11,205 bases of DNA from Zancudomyces culisetae (Eukaryota; Kickxellomycota; Harpellomycetes; Harpellales; Legeriomycetaceae). The translations under genes and the position numbers were made by a program. The notes under the pieces are model-generated. The model worked only from the letters and a program-made list of their open reading frames with translations, did no database searches and was not told the origin of the DNA. The stretch covers positions 1-11,205 of the forward strand of contig LSSK01001039.1 in NCBI GenBank assembly GCA_001969505.1, written 5' to 3'. Below are positions 1 to 7,284 of the stretch, one piece after another. Every line of letters starts with the position of its first letter. Position 1 is the stretch's first letter.

Positions 1-1022
1 AATGAGAAGGTAATACAAGCCATATTTACAGATATACATCAAAACCTGGTCATCCAACCGTTCAACTACCCAATCATTGAACCACATAATCACAGAATTA
101 CACAGAATGTTAAACTGTCTACCACCTGACTCTGTTTCAAATCTTTAGCAGATTTTATTCAGGATTATTGCATTTAATTTGGTTTTACCAGCTGTGATTA
201 AAGAAAATCATTCACTAAATGGTGATGGTTGTATTTTCTGCTACTCAAAAAATACAAGGCTCTGAAGTAATCATGGATAGTGGTATGCCAGTAAACTAGG
301 TTCCATATATGTAATTTTACGCTGGTTGATAATATTGACCACCATTACCTGTACCAGGTGAAGTTAGCTTACCTGAGCCTACTATGAATTTTTGTAGATG
401 AAAATACTAACTACTGGTCAGCTTGCAGGAAAATAATTTAGAACCTAGTATTATTCATCTCACTAATTAGCGCGATATCTTATGAGAAAAATATTGGAAT
501 AAGTTTAGGCACAAAAAAGAACTGATGTTTATCATGCGGTTTACACAAACAGAAAACACCTTACTAACTCACAAGCTGATGTGTTTATGCTATATGTACT
601 ACTATTTTAAATGTACAATTAAATAACTTCAACGGGATTATCATTTAAATGTAAATAAGCCGATGTGTACTCTGTAACTACGTGATACAAAATCATGAAT
701 GTCACATCAGTTACACATAGTGTATTAACTATGGAAAATAATATAATTTAACCATTGTATTTTTGTACTAATTCTTGATACTGAATTTGACAACCTATTT
801 TAAGAAATACTATTTCCACTGTTTTTTTTACCTAATAAAACTGTTTATCCAAGTTTATAAACAAAATGGAATCCAAAACTGCAAATCTGTGAATTCCGGT
901 GAAATACATTGTCAGATCATTCATAGACCCAACTATATGAGCTGTATGTATCCGCGGTAGCATTAACGGCTTAATTGTTGTGTTAGTCAAATCAGCCTCC
1001 TGAAATATGACAAGGAGGACAC
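1..1022. other. AT-rich host sequence, no confident gene
   Basis: No long reading frame, RNA gene or mobile-element end was recognised. Frame 1 on the + strand is open from the window edge to a TGA at 127-129 (42 codons), which could be the tail of a gene entering from the left; its product was not recognised. On the - strand a short frame at 388-317 reads a Gly/Ser/Pro-rich tail ending in TAA and could be a terminal exon. The 61-codon open frame at 775-960 is AT-rich, matches no motif and is probably chance. Confidence 0.5.
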
Positions 1023-1483
1023 ATGTTCATTACTACAGCGCGAATACTCATAAGCATTTTTTCGCTATGTGAACTCAAATTTAAATGTGCAAAACGGTTT
1101 GAACTAATTGAACCGCATTCATTGAATTTTTTAAAAAAAAATTGGGTGAACCATAATAATGCTCTAGTGGTGTCAAATACACACTCTTCGGTTATAGATT
1201 ATTTGCTTTTATTTTTCAGCACTAAAAAGCTACTATTTTTTGGAACCAATACATAATCCATATCATTTGTTTGAAAGAGCAGCCAAAAAAACAAATGGAA
1301 AAAAATAAAGCCGAGAGCTGGGTTACAAGTTATTATTATCACATGTTAACATTTGTAATTTATTTCCAATTCGTATATTCAAGCACTAAATACGTGACAA
1401 CAGAAATAGTTAAAAAAACGCCCTATCATAGAATGGAGCGAACAAAGGATAACATTTCCCAACTGTGGTGGCTTCTGATGTGA
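1023..1483 (+). pseudogene. Possible remnant or exon pieces of an LPLAT (Vps66/LOA1-like) acyltransferase
   Basis: Seen: the frame at 1023-1256 (77 codons) has a hydrophobic start, then a segment resembling the first block of glycerophospholipid acyltransferases, with an H-x4-D motif (His54, Asp59) inside SNTHSSVIDYLLL. In another frame, about 1248-1318, comes PYHLFERAAKKTNG, which loosely recalls the family block around a Thr-Asn-Gly stretch. The frame at 1271-1483 contains TKYVTTEI, loosely like the RYSP..ITTP region near the end of Vps66/LOA1 proteins. Known: these enzymes acylate lysophosphatidic acid or related lipids at ER or lipid-droplet membranes; the usual family length is about 300 residues. 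Inferred: the pieces lie in the right order, so this may be a broken gene or one with unrecognised introns. The catalytic Glu/Gly block (FPEGT-like) is not visible, which argues against a working enzyme. The match rests on short motifs and could be chance. Confidence 0.25.
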
Positions 1484-2490
1484 TTCATATACATATTTCT
1501 GTATAAAAAATATTCTTCACGAGTGTTTACGCATCAGTTGCGCCTAAACAAAATCTAAAACAAAGTGATATTGTGCAATAATGTCGATTAAAAATAGGGT
1601 ACATCGTCCTGTAGTATTGTAGCTACCACACCACATAAAAGATTAATAGAGAGAATGAGAGAGTTTACTTTATCGAAAGACGTAATATTTCAAATAATGA
1701 GCACAAGAAAAAAGGATTATGTGCGCTTCCATAATTATATAAAACTATCAACACTTGATATTTCTTGTTACATTATTCCACATTCAACCTTGAGCACCAC
1801 ACATCCCCTCTGCTCCTCCCTATACCTGTTCTGAAAAATAAATAACGGTTTATAAGCATAGGAATCAAGTTTATCAAATACTGGTGTTCACGACACCTGC
1901 CTTTCATTAGCAGAACTGAGGTTATCACTCAATAATACAGGCTTTAAACTATCAATTATATGCTTTTGTACATAATAGCGTACTTTCCTACAGCTGCCTT
2001 TTATTTTTCATCGAGTTAATTACACACAGGTGCATAAATTATAGCTAGGCACTTGCTTGATAATAAGGATGCTTTTTAATGTGCTATATACACCTTATAA
2101 ACATGTCATTTTGCTAGCAATGCTTCATCCACACCAACCCCACTAACACACATTTGCTCTGCACTTTTTCTATGTGTGTTGTAAGGATATTCCCATAAAA
2201 ATAATCAAAAAACCAAATCTCTTCACAACTACATGTTTTCTTGATCAATATAAACGAGAAATCAAAAATTATGCCTTGTATTTCCCTTTATTCTATTCTA
2301 TACTCTCAAAAACATTTCAAACCATTACAAACAGATATCAATACTACCTTGTATGTAAAAGAAAGCTTAGTGTAATGAAGTGAGGCTGGTAGTATAATAA
2401 TAAACTTATTTCGAAGGTATTGCAGGTTGGTGGAGGGTAGACATAATGCATGCATTAGTAGCTGGGGCTAACGGTATAGGATGAAAATGG
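1484..2490. other. AT-rich intergenic sequence, nothing recognised
   Basis: About 1 kb of AT-rich sequence with a few slightly richer patches (about 1785-1835, 2110-2170). The patches can be read as short open frames on either strand, some next to an AG that could be a splice acceptor, but none gives a recognisable protein and strand preference is ambiguous. The 69-codon open frame at 2174-2383 is Lys/Tyr/Phe-rich, as expected for chance frames in AT-rich DNA. No inverted termini, LTR ends or RNA genes were found. Confidence 0.5.
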
Positions 2491-2556
2491 AAGTGAGATG
2501 GTGAGGTGAGGTGAGATAGGTTGAGATAGGCTGAGGTTAGCTGAAGTAAGCTGAAA
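2491..2556. repeat. Degenerate 10-bp-period tandem repeat
   Basis: Six and a half consecutive 10-bp blocks share a core like nTGAGnTAGG: AAGTGAGATG, GTGAGGTGAG, GTGAGATAGG, TTGAGATAGG, CTGAGGTTAG, CTGAAGTAAG, CTGAAA. The early blocks also show a 5-bp GTGAG sub-period, so the array probably grew from a pentanucleotide. The divergence is graded from one end to the other. It ends about 90 bp before the 5' LTR at 2645, so it is host sequence flanking the insertion. Confidence 0.75.
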
Positions 2557-2644
2557 CCACTAGTTCACAATACCAAAGAAAAGTACCAGGTGGCTAGAAT
2601 GCCTGGCCATGCAAAGTGTAGTAAATAAAAAAATACTCTGTATC

Positions 2645-2776
2645 TGTTATGTCCCATAACCCAATTATTATAGATATCACCCAGAATCCTTTATTTAACC
2701 AATAGAATTATATTAATTTGATACCTTAAGTTTTCCAATCTTGTTAAAAAAACCCAGTATCCTCCAGCCCGTAACA
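2645..2776 (+). repeat. 5' LTR (132 bp) of the Ty3/gypsy element
   Basis: The boundaries follow from inverted ends TGTTATG...CGTAACA (TG...CA with one mismatch in 7) and from the priming site starting 3 nt after the right end. An LTR of 132 bp is very short but close to the 121-bp LTR of the second Ty3-like element at 10865. Inferred parts: U3 2645-2727, R beginning at 2728, TATA-like box at 2692-2698. The first 15 bases include a small dyad, GTTATG-TCC-CATAAC. There is no second copy in the window to confirm it by alignment. Confidence 0.75.
2692..2738 (+). promoter_or_regulatory. LTR promoter: TATTTAA box (2692-2698) and predicted start/primer segment (2728-2738)
   Basis: TATTTAA at 2692-2698 lies 36 nt (first T to first base) before AAGTTTTCCAA at 2728-2738, the segment complementary to the priming site. 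In self-primed elements that segment is the 5' end of the mRNA, so 2728 is the predicted transcription start. The 30-36 nt spacing is normal for a TATA box, and the same spacing recurs in the LTR at 10865. Confidence 0.6.
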
Positions 2777-2778
2777 TT

Positions 2779-2789
2779 TTGGAAAACTT
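2779..2789 (+). promoter_or_regulatory. Self-complementary primer binding site (Tf1-type)
   Basis: TTGGAAAACTT begins 3 nt after the LTR end and is an exact 11-nt reverse complement of AAGTTTTCCAA at 2728-2738. In Tf1 the first 11 nt of the mRNA fold back onto such a site, are cleaved and prime minus-strand synthesis in place of a tRNA. The pairing stops at exactly 11 nt on both sides. The site at 10988-10998 has the same design with a compensated base change. Confidence 0.75.
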
Positions 2790-2808
2790 TTTTTTACCAA
2801 CCAGAAAA

Positions 2809-3792
2809 ATGAGCCAGCCAACCAGCTCCAAGAACATAACAAACGGTACCAAGAGCCCGCCAGCCAATACCACAAAGCAACCAATGATCAACTACAACCA
2901 AATTAAGGTGCCAGATATCGACAAATTCAATGGAGACCCAAGAAAATTCCATGACTTCCTCTCAGCCATAGAAAATCAATTTTGGGCGAGACCCGATATG
3001 TTTGAAACGGATCACGTGAAAATATGGTTTATCAGCTCCCACCTATCAGAAACAGCTTCCAAGTGGTTTGACATCCTCAGAGCCAAAGGATCAATAGAAA
3101 CCAAGGAATACAAAGAATTTCTTGCGTTGTTCAAAAAATGCTTCTCAGACCCCGGCAGGACAACAAGAGCCCTTCATCAGCTAAACCAGTGCCGCCAAGG
3201 AAGACGCTCAGCATTTGAATACGCTGTAGAAATCCGCAGCCTGGTACAAATCTACGGTTTCGACGAGTTCGCGGCAATCAACGCCTTTCGGATTGGTCTC
3301 TCACCCCGCCTCAACCATCACCTCCTCGATTATGAGTCACCAGGGACTTTAGAAGAAATCATAACCCATGTGGTAAAAATGGAAAACACTATCCAAGCGA
3401 ACTTGAGTTACGCCGATTCCAGCCGGGAATACAGCAGCTCCCGCCAATATCGCCAGTTCGCACCGCCACCCATGTTCCCATACCAGTACCAATCTCAGCA
3501 AAGGTTCTACCAGCCACCACCAGAACCCCGCCAAACATCATTCTCAACACCACCCCCCGTACCACTCCTAGCACCCGAAATGATGGATGTCGACGCTGTC
3601 GTCTCCAAACCACGCGGTCCACTGACTCCAGAAGAACGCAACCGCAGGATCACCAACAGACTGTGCATGTATTGCGGACAACCAGGTCACATCATCCGCA
3701 ACTGCCCTCTCAGAACCCCGCGCCAGACCGTGAACACACTCATATCGGAAGATCACATTACTGGTGATTTAAAAGGCCTGACCCAGCAGTAA
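2809..3792 (+). CDS. gag: Gag (capsid-nucleocapsid) polyprotein, Ty3/gypsy
   Basis: Gag forms the particle and packages the element RNA in the cytoplasm. I take the ATG at 2809 (327 residues); the frame is open further back, but that part overlaps the priming site and has no ATG. Seen: a Ser/Thr/Pro/Asn-rich start, then IKVPDIDKFNGDPRKFHDFL, typical of the Ty3-type capsid N-terminus, then a helical capsid region with the usual W/F-rich pattern to about residue 205, then a Pro/Gln/Tyr-rich linker. Near the end is one CCHC zinc knuckle (Cys286, Cys289, His294, Cys299; C-x2-C-x4-H-x4-C), the nucleic-acid-binding nucleocapsid. There is no internal stop. It ends in TAA at 3790-3792, with the Pol frame entering by -1 slippage just before. 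The partial Gag at 11021 carries a related RIPEIQK motif at the matching place. Confidence 0.93.
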   Translation: MSQPTSSKNITNGTKSPPANTTKQPMINYNQIKVPDIDKFNGDPRKFHDFLSAIENQFWARPDMFETDHVKIWFISSHLSETASKWFDILRAKGSIETKEYKEFLALFKKCFSDPGRTTRALHQLNQCRQGRRSAFEYAVEIRSLVQIYGFDEFAAINAFRIGLSPRLNHHLLDYESPGTLEEIITHVVKMENTIQANLSYADSSREYSSSRQYRQFAPPPMFPYQYQSQQRFYQPPPEPRQTSFSTPPPVPLLAPEMMDVDAVVSKPRGPLTPEERNRRITNRLCMYCGQPGHIIRNCPLRTPRQTVNTLISEDHITGDLKGLTQQ

Positions 3793-3811
3793 AAGGGAAG
3801 CTACTACTGGG
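3768..3811 (+). promoter_or_regulatory. Programmed -1 ribosomal frameshift signal at the gag-pol junction
   Basis: T TTA AAA at 3768-3774 is in register with Gag codons (TTA 3769-3771, AAA 3772-3774) and fits X XXY YYZ. A 7-nt spacer follows, then a hairpin: CCCAGCAGTA (3782-3791) pairs with TACTACTGGG (3802-3811), 9 of 10 pairs, around a 10-nt loop. The Pol frame is -1 relative to Gag and opens exactly here: its last upstream stop is TGA 3765-3767. The Gag stop (3790-3792) overlaps the end of the first hairpin arm. This explains how Pol, which has no ATG near its start, is made as a Gag-Pol fusion. Confidence 0.75.
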
Positions 3812-6377
3812 CTCCGCCACCAATAAAAATTATTCTAGTAGATTTCTAATTAGTATAGTTTTGAATAAAATTCACACCGTCGCGGCACTAATTGATAGTG
3901 GCGCTTCAGAAAATTTCATTAGCTCCGATGCCGTACAGAAATACCACCTCATGCCATTCACACTGACATCACCCATTCCAGTCGAAACAATTAATGGTAA
4001 TCCGCTGCTTCCCAACGGTATAAACCAATACGTTGATTCTGTCACCCTTGAAATAGCCAATGACCACGCCGAAAAAATCGACCTGTACGTCATCCCTGCA
4101 ACCCATGCCGACATCATACTGGGACTACCATGGCTCCAAAGGCACGCACCTAACATCAACTGGAAATCACTTAACATCACCTTCAGCTCCCCCTACTGTC
4201 GCAGAAAATGCCTACCAACAGAAAAAATCGACTCTGTACTCACTCCTAAGAACACTCAGACGCTAAGAAACATAGTCAATCAGTTCTCCGACTTCCTCAA
4301 ACCAGCCCAGACCAATCCCGAAATAGACTCGGATGAGGAAATGTACTCCGCCAACGAAGACTTGAACGCACTATCCGACGCAGAAATGGACACAGACTCA
4401 GAAATATCGGAATCAGATACTCATATGAACCTAGACAGTGTATCTGACTACTCTGATAGTGATCACGAAATGGAAGTGATCAAAATCTCACCACCCGACA
4501 CCCCCAAACCTACACCTACCCGAACAACAGATCCTTTCGCAGACTTGCAAGTCTTCAACAACAGTAACCCATCTCCACTCATTACAAAAATGTTTGGCCA
4601 CATGAACTACCTCCTCAACCCAACCAACTACTCGCCCCAGACCCCACCCAAAACATCTGAACCACCTGCAAAGCCTTACCAGTCATCCCTCCCTACCAAA
4701 TCACTACCACCCCCACCACCTATCCAGCATTTACCACGTACTGAAATCACCACTCCTCAAACCACTAGCCAATCACAATCACCACATCCTAGTCCACCAG
4801 AAACCACGCCTCAAGACACTAAACCATCAGAATCGCCATCTTTAACCAAACTTCCCACAACCCCAGAACCAATCCCAATAATTTACACGGAGTACAAAGA
4901 GGTATTCAACGAATCCGCTGCATCCAATCTCCCACCACACCGCCCCTACGATTGTGACATCAAGCTCAAGGAAAACACATCCCCCGCTTGGGGTCCAATC
5001 TACCCGCTCTCAGAAACAGAACTGAAAGCGTTAAGAAGCTACCTCGACGAAAACCTCGCCAATGGGTTCATACGCCCATCATCATCACCAGCTGGAGCAC
5101 CCATCATGTTCGTGAAGAAAAAATCTGGAGACCTCAGACTGTGTGTAGACTACCGTAAACTAAACGATGCCACAGTCAAGAACAGACACCCCTTGCCCCG
5201 TATAGATGAAGCTTTCGACCGCCTCCGCACTGCCAAGTTTTTCACAAAACTTGATCTCAAAGGTGCTTACAATCTGATCCGTGTAAAGAAGGGAGATGAG
5301 TGGAAGACAGCATTCCGCTGTAGATATGGCCATTTTGAGTACCAGGTCATGCCATTTGGACTCACAAATGCACCAGCCACCTTCCAGCACTTCATTAACG
5401 ACGTCCTTAGAGACGTGCTAGACCACTACGCCATAGCTTATCTCGACGACATCCTAATCTTCTCTGACGACTTCCAAACCCACAAGGTTCACGTCAGCAA
5501 TGTCCTAAGCAAACTCATGGAAAACCACCTGTACTGTAAACTGGAAAAATGTCAATTCCATGTCCAAGAAGTGGACTTCCTAGGACATGTAGTCTCATCC
5601 AAGGGTATCTCCACTGACCCCGAAAAGGTGAAATGCGTTAAGGAATGGAAACCCCCAACTAGTATCAAGGAAATACAGTCCTTCTTAGGGTTTGCCAATT
5701 ACTACCGCAAGTTCATCCCCAACTTCTCCAGAATAGCTATCCCGATCACCAACCTGCTGAAAAAAGACACTGTGTTTAAGTGGAATCCAGAAGCAGAGAA
5801 AGCCTTCCGGGAACTGAAATCCAAGCTGACGTCCACTCCTGTTCTCATGTACCCCAACCCAGATAAACAGTTCATCGTAGAAACAGACGCCTCTGACTAC
5901 GCACTGGGAGCAGTCCTATCTCAGGTAGACGACGAAGGGAACAACAGACCTTGCGCATTCCTCTCGTACAAATTTGACAAGGCACAGGCCAATTACAACA
6001 TCTACGACAAGGAGATGTTGGCCATAGTCTATGCTCTTAAGGAATGGCGTCACTACTTGGAGGGAGCAAAAATCCCATTCTTAATCCTTACCGACCACAA
6101 AAACCTAGAAATATTCAAACAGGCCAAATCATTAAACCAGAGACACGCCAGATGGGCACTCCACTTAAGCAGATACGACTTCATCATCACGTACAGACCC
6201 GGTTCACAAGGAACTAAACCCGACGCACTATCCAGGCTCCCAGGCCACAAGACCGAAGTCACACATGGAGGAAATATCATACCCTTGAAACACTTCATAG
6301 ACTCTATTAGTATACTATCTAGTGACATCAGAACAAAGATCATCCAGAATTCAGGAACCAATTACAGAAGCTATTAG
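3768..6377 (+). CDS. pol: Pol: protease, linker, reverse transcriptase and RNase H (integrase part shifted out of frame)
   Basis: The frame runs from the frameshift site to a TAG at 6375-6377; there is no convincing own start, only a TTG at 3861. Residues below count from 3861. Aspartic protease: LIDSGASENFI with catalytic Asp12, then IILGLPWL. Linker, about 150-340: first Asp/Glu/Ser-rich, then Pro/Thr/Ser-rich. RT from about 344: motif A TKLDLKGAYN (Asp465), FGLTNAPATFQ, YLDD at 527-530, FLGHVVS. RNase H: ETDAS (Asp676), DKEMLA (Glu718), LTDHKNLE (Asp745), ending in the usual PDALSRL. Protease, RT and RNase H look intact. The family continues directly into integrase; here the frame is lost near 6346 through an apparent 1-nt deletion, so the last dozen residues are out of frame. 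RT copies the element RNA inside the particle, RNase H removes the RNA strand, and protease cuts Gag-Pol. Confidence 0.93.
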   Translation, partial: FKRPDPAVKGKLLLGSATNKNYSSRFLISIVLNKIHTVAALIDSGASENFISSDAVQKYHLMPFTLTSPIPVETINGNPLLPNGINQYVDSVTLEIANDHAEKIDLYVIPATHADIILGLPWLQRHAPNINWKSLNITFSSPYCRRKCLPTEKIDSVLTPKNTQTLRNIVNQFSDFLKPAQTNPEIDSDEEMYSANEDLNALSDAEMDTDSEISESDTHMNLDSVSDYSDSDHEMEVIKISPPDTPKPTPTRTTDPFADLQVFNNSNPSPLITKMFGHMNYLLNPTNYSPQTPPKTSEPPAKPYQSSLPTKSLPPPPPIQHLPRTEITTPQTTSQSQSPHPSPPETTPQDTKPSESPSLTKLPTTPEPIPIIYTEYKEVFNESAASNLPPHRPYDCDIKLKENTSPAWGPIYPLSETELKALRSYLDENLANGFIRPSSSPAGAPIMFVKKKSGDLRLCVDYRKLNDATVKNRHPLPRIDEAFDRLRTAKFFTKLDLKGAYNLIRVKKGDEWKTAFRCRYGHFEYQVMPFGLTNAPATFQHFINDVLRDVLDHYAIAYLDDILIFSDDFQTHKVHVSNVLSKLMENHLYCKLEKCQFHVQEVDFLGHVVSSKGISTDPEKVKCVKEWKPPTSIKEIQSFLGFANYYRKFIPNFSRIAIPITNLLKKDTVFKWNPEAEKAFRELKSKLTSTPVLMYPNPDKQFIVETDASDYALGAVLSQVDDEGNNRPCAFLSYKFDKAQANYNIYDKEMLAIVYALKEWRHYLEGAKIPFLILTDHKNLEIFKQAKSLNQRHARWALHLSRYDFIITYRPGSQGTKPDALSRLPGHKTEVTHGGNIIPLKHFIDSISILSSDIRTKIIQNSGTNYRSY

Positions 6378-6505
6378 ACAGAGCATCCCGCTACAGTCTC
6401 AAACACAGCAAAGAACTAGCCCGTATCCAAGACAACATGGTATGTATAGGTAACAGAGCTGTAATTCCAGACGCATTACGCTTAGACATCGTCCGATCCC
6501 GCCAT
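6346..6505 (+). pseudogene. Pol continuation in a shifted frame, between RNase H and integrase
   Basis: After the apparent 1-nt loss near 6346, another frame continues without stop to the solo LTR. It reads a charged connector with KLLDRASR, then a segment like the pre-integrase strand region (VCIGNRAVIPDALR), ending at RSRH, the first His of the integrase HHCC zinc finger. That His codon (6503-6505) forms the end of the target duplication GCCAT (6501-6505). The protein would resume after 7074. The segment is clearly Pol and not translatable with the upstream part. Confidence 0.8.
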
Positions 6506-6593
6506 TGTTAAGACTTGAATATTTTAAGATTATTTATTTATTACTATTAATTATTTAGAAAAATATGATATTCAATAATGAATAAGATATTTT

Positions 6594-6650
6594 TCTCTGA
6601 AGTTCTCTTTCGATGGATTTCGAAAGGGTTTTTATACTTTTACCCAGAGA
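6594..6650 (-). promoter_or_regulatory. Putative LTR promoter core with dyad arms around the TATA box
   Basis: On the - strand TATAAAAACCC (6636-6626) is flanked by arms TCTCTG/CAGAGA (6594-6599 and 6645-6650). The solo LTR at 8180 has the same plan with longer arms, so the dyad is a kept feature of this LTR family. Activity is not shown. Confidence 0.45.
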
Positions 6651-6914
6651 TATTTCCATATAAAATTTTCTTAAGTAAAGTTGTTATCAAACTATAAATT
6701 TGACTATTTAACTTATGAGTAACCGATTTGATTAACTACCGCGAGTTTAGTGTGTCAATGATTGCGTCATTCATGTTATTCTGACGATTCTTTGAATTAT
6801 TAGTTTCGGAATTCTTTCTAGGTTTCTTATTTCCTAAAATGGTCTGTGAATATTTTTATAACAAATTTCATCGCGAAATTCATTTTTTACTTGACTTGGT
6901 TAGATTAATTTAAT

Positions 6915-6989
6915 AATTTGTACTTAGTTACATTTAATCAATTTGTACTTAGTTACATTATAGTAATTTGTATATGGTTACAATTTTAT
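6915..6989. repeat. 25-bp tandem repeat, three units, inside the solo LTR
   Basis: Units at 6915-6939, 6940-6964 and 6965-6989. The first two share AATTTGTACTTAGTTACATT and differ only in the last five bases; the third is more diverged (AATTTGTATATGGTTACAAT). The 25-bp period equals that of the array in the other solo LTR (8389-8588), though the unit sequence differs. Confidence 0.85.
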
Positions 6990-7069
6990 TTTGTAACCTA
7001 CTTGATTTGGTCATGGAGAATTATAATAAACATGAATTTATTTAATTTATTTTAAAACAATTCCTAACA

Positions 7070-7284
7070 GCCATGATAGCGGTCCAGCAGGCCACTATGG
7101 AACTAGAAAACCATTGAACTGATCGAGCGCGACTTCTGGTTTCCAAAACTGCGCGAGTATGTCATGGACTATATAAAGACATGCGACACCTGCCACAGAT
7201 TTAAGACCCTCCGCCACAAGAGATACGGTATGTTAATACCTCTACCAGCCGCTACCTCACCTTGGGCATCAGTTACAATGGATT
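7070..7284 (+). pseudogene. Integrase N-terminal HHCC zinc-finger region, frameshifted
   Basis: After the second GCCAT, the Pol frame resumes with the zinc finger: second His in GHYG, then, after an apparent 1-nt loss in the A-run near 7110, IERDFWFP and CDTC, giving H-x6-H and C-x2-C as in retroelement integrases. It then reaches PWASVTMD, which holds the first catalytic Asp (about 7276-7278). Another apparent 1-nt loss follows at about 7279-7284, moving the reading into the frame of the integrase core. The HHCC finger helps integrase multimerise and bind the element ends. With the LTR insertion and two shifts it cannot be made here. Confidence 0.8.

Larger units (their letters stand above)
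6506..7069 (-). mobile_element. Solo LTR (564 bp) inserted in the integrase zinc-finger codons
   Basis: On the + strand the ends are TGTTAAG...CCTAACA, flanked by perfect 5-bp target duplications GCCAT at 6501-6505 and 7070-7074. No internal domain is present, so it is a solo LTR left by LTR-LTR recombination. Orientation is assigned by comparison with the solo LTR at 8180-8876: its reverse complement begins TGTTAGGAAT like that copy and shares the TATA core, TTTCGAAAT, TCAGAGAA and ATATTTTTCTAAATA in the same order. It is much more AT-rich than the Pol DNA around it. It holds a 25-bp tandem repeat (6915-6989). Confidence 0.9.

Noticed and set aside
1012-1025. AAGGAGG a few bases before the ATG at 1023, like a bacterial ribosome binding site
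   Set aside because: Everything else in the window is eukaryotic, so a Shine-Dalgarno-like string is a coincidence.
2779-2808. Upstream extension of Gag from a TTG at 2779
   Set aside because: These 30 bases contain the self-priming site and have no ATG; the ATG at 2809 gives a normal Gag start.
3861-3863. TTG at 3861 as an independent Pol start
   Set aside because: There is no ATG or start context. The frame is open back to 3768, where a frameshift signal explains Pol expression.
3872-4180. Antisense open frames within Gag-Pol (3349-3756, 3872-4180, 5160-5390, 6053-6361, 7273-7536 and others)
   Set aside because: They are shadows of the Gag-Pol reading frame with no motif of their own.
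4060-4266. Forward 68-codon frame inside the protease region
   Set aside because: It overlaps the protease in another frame and has no recognisable content.
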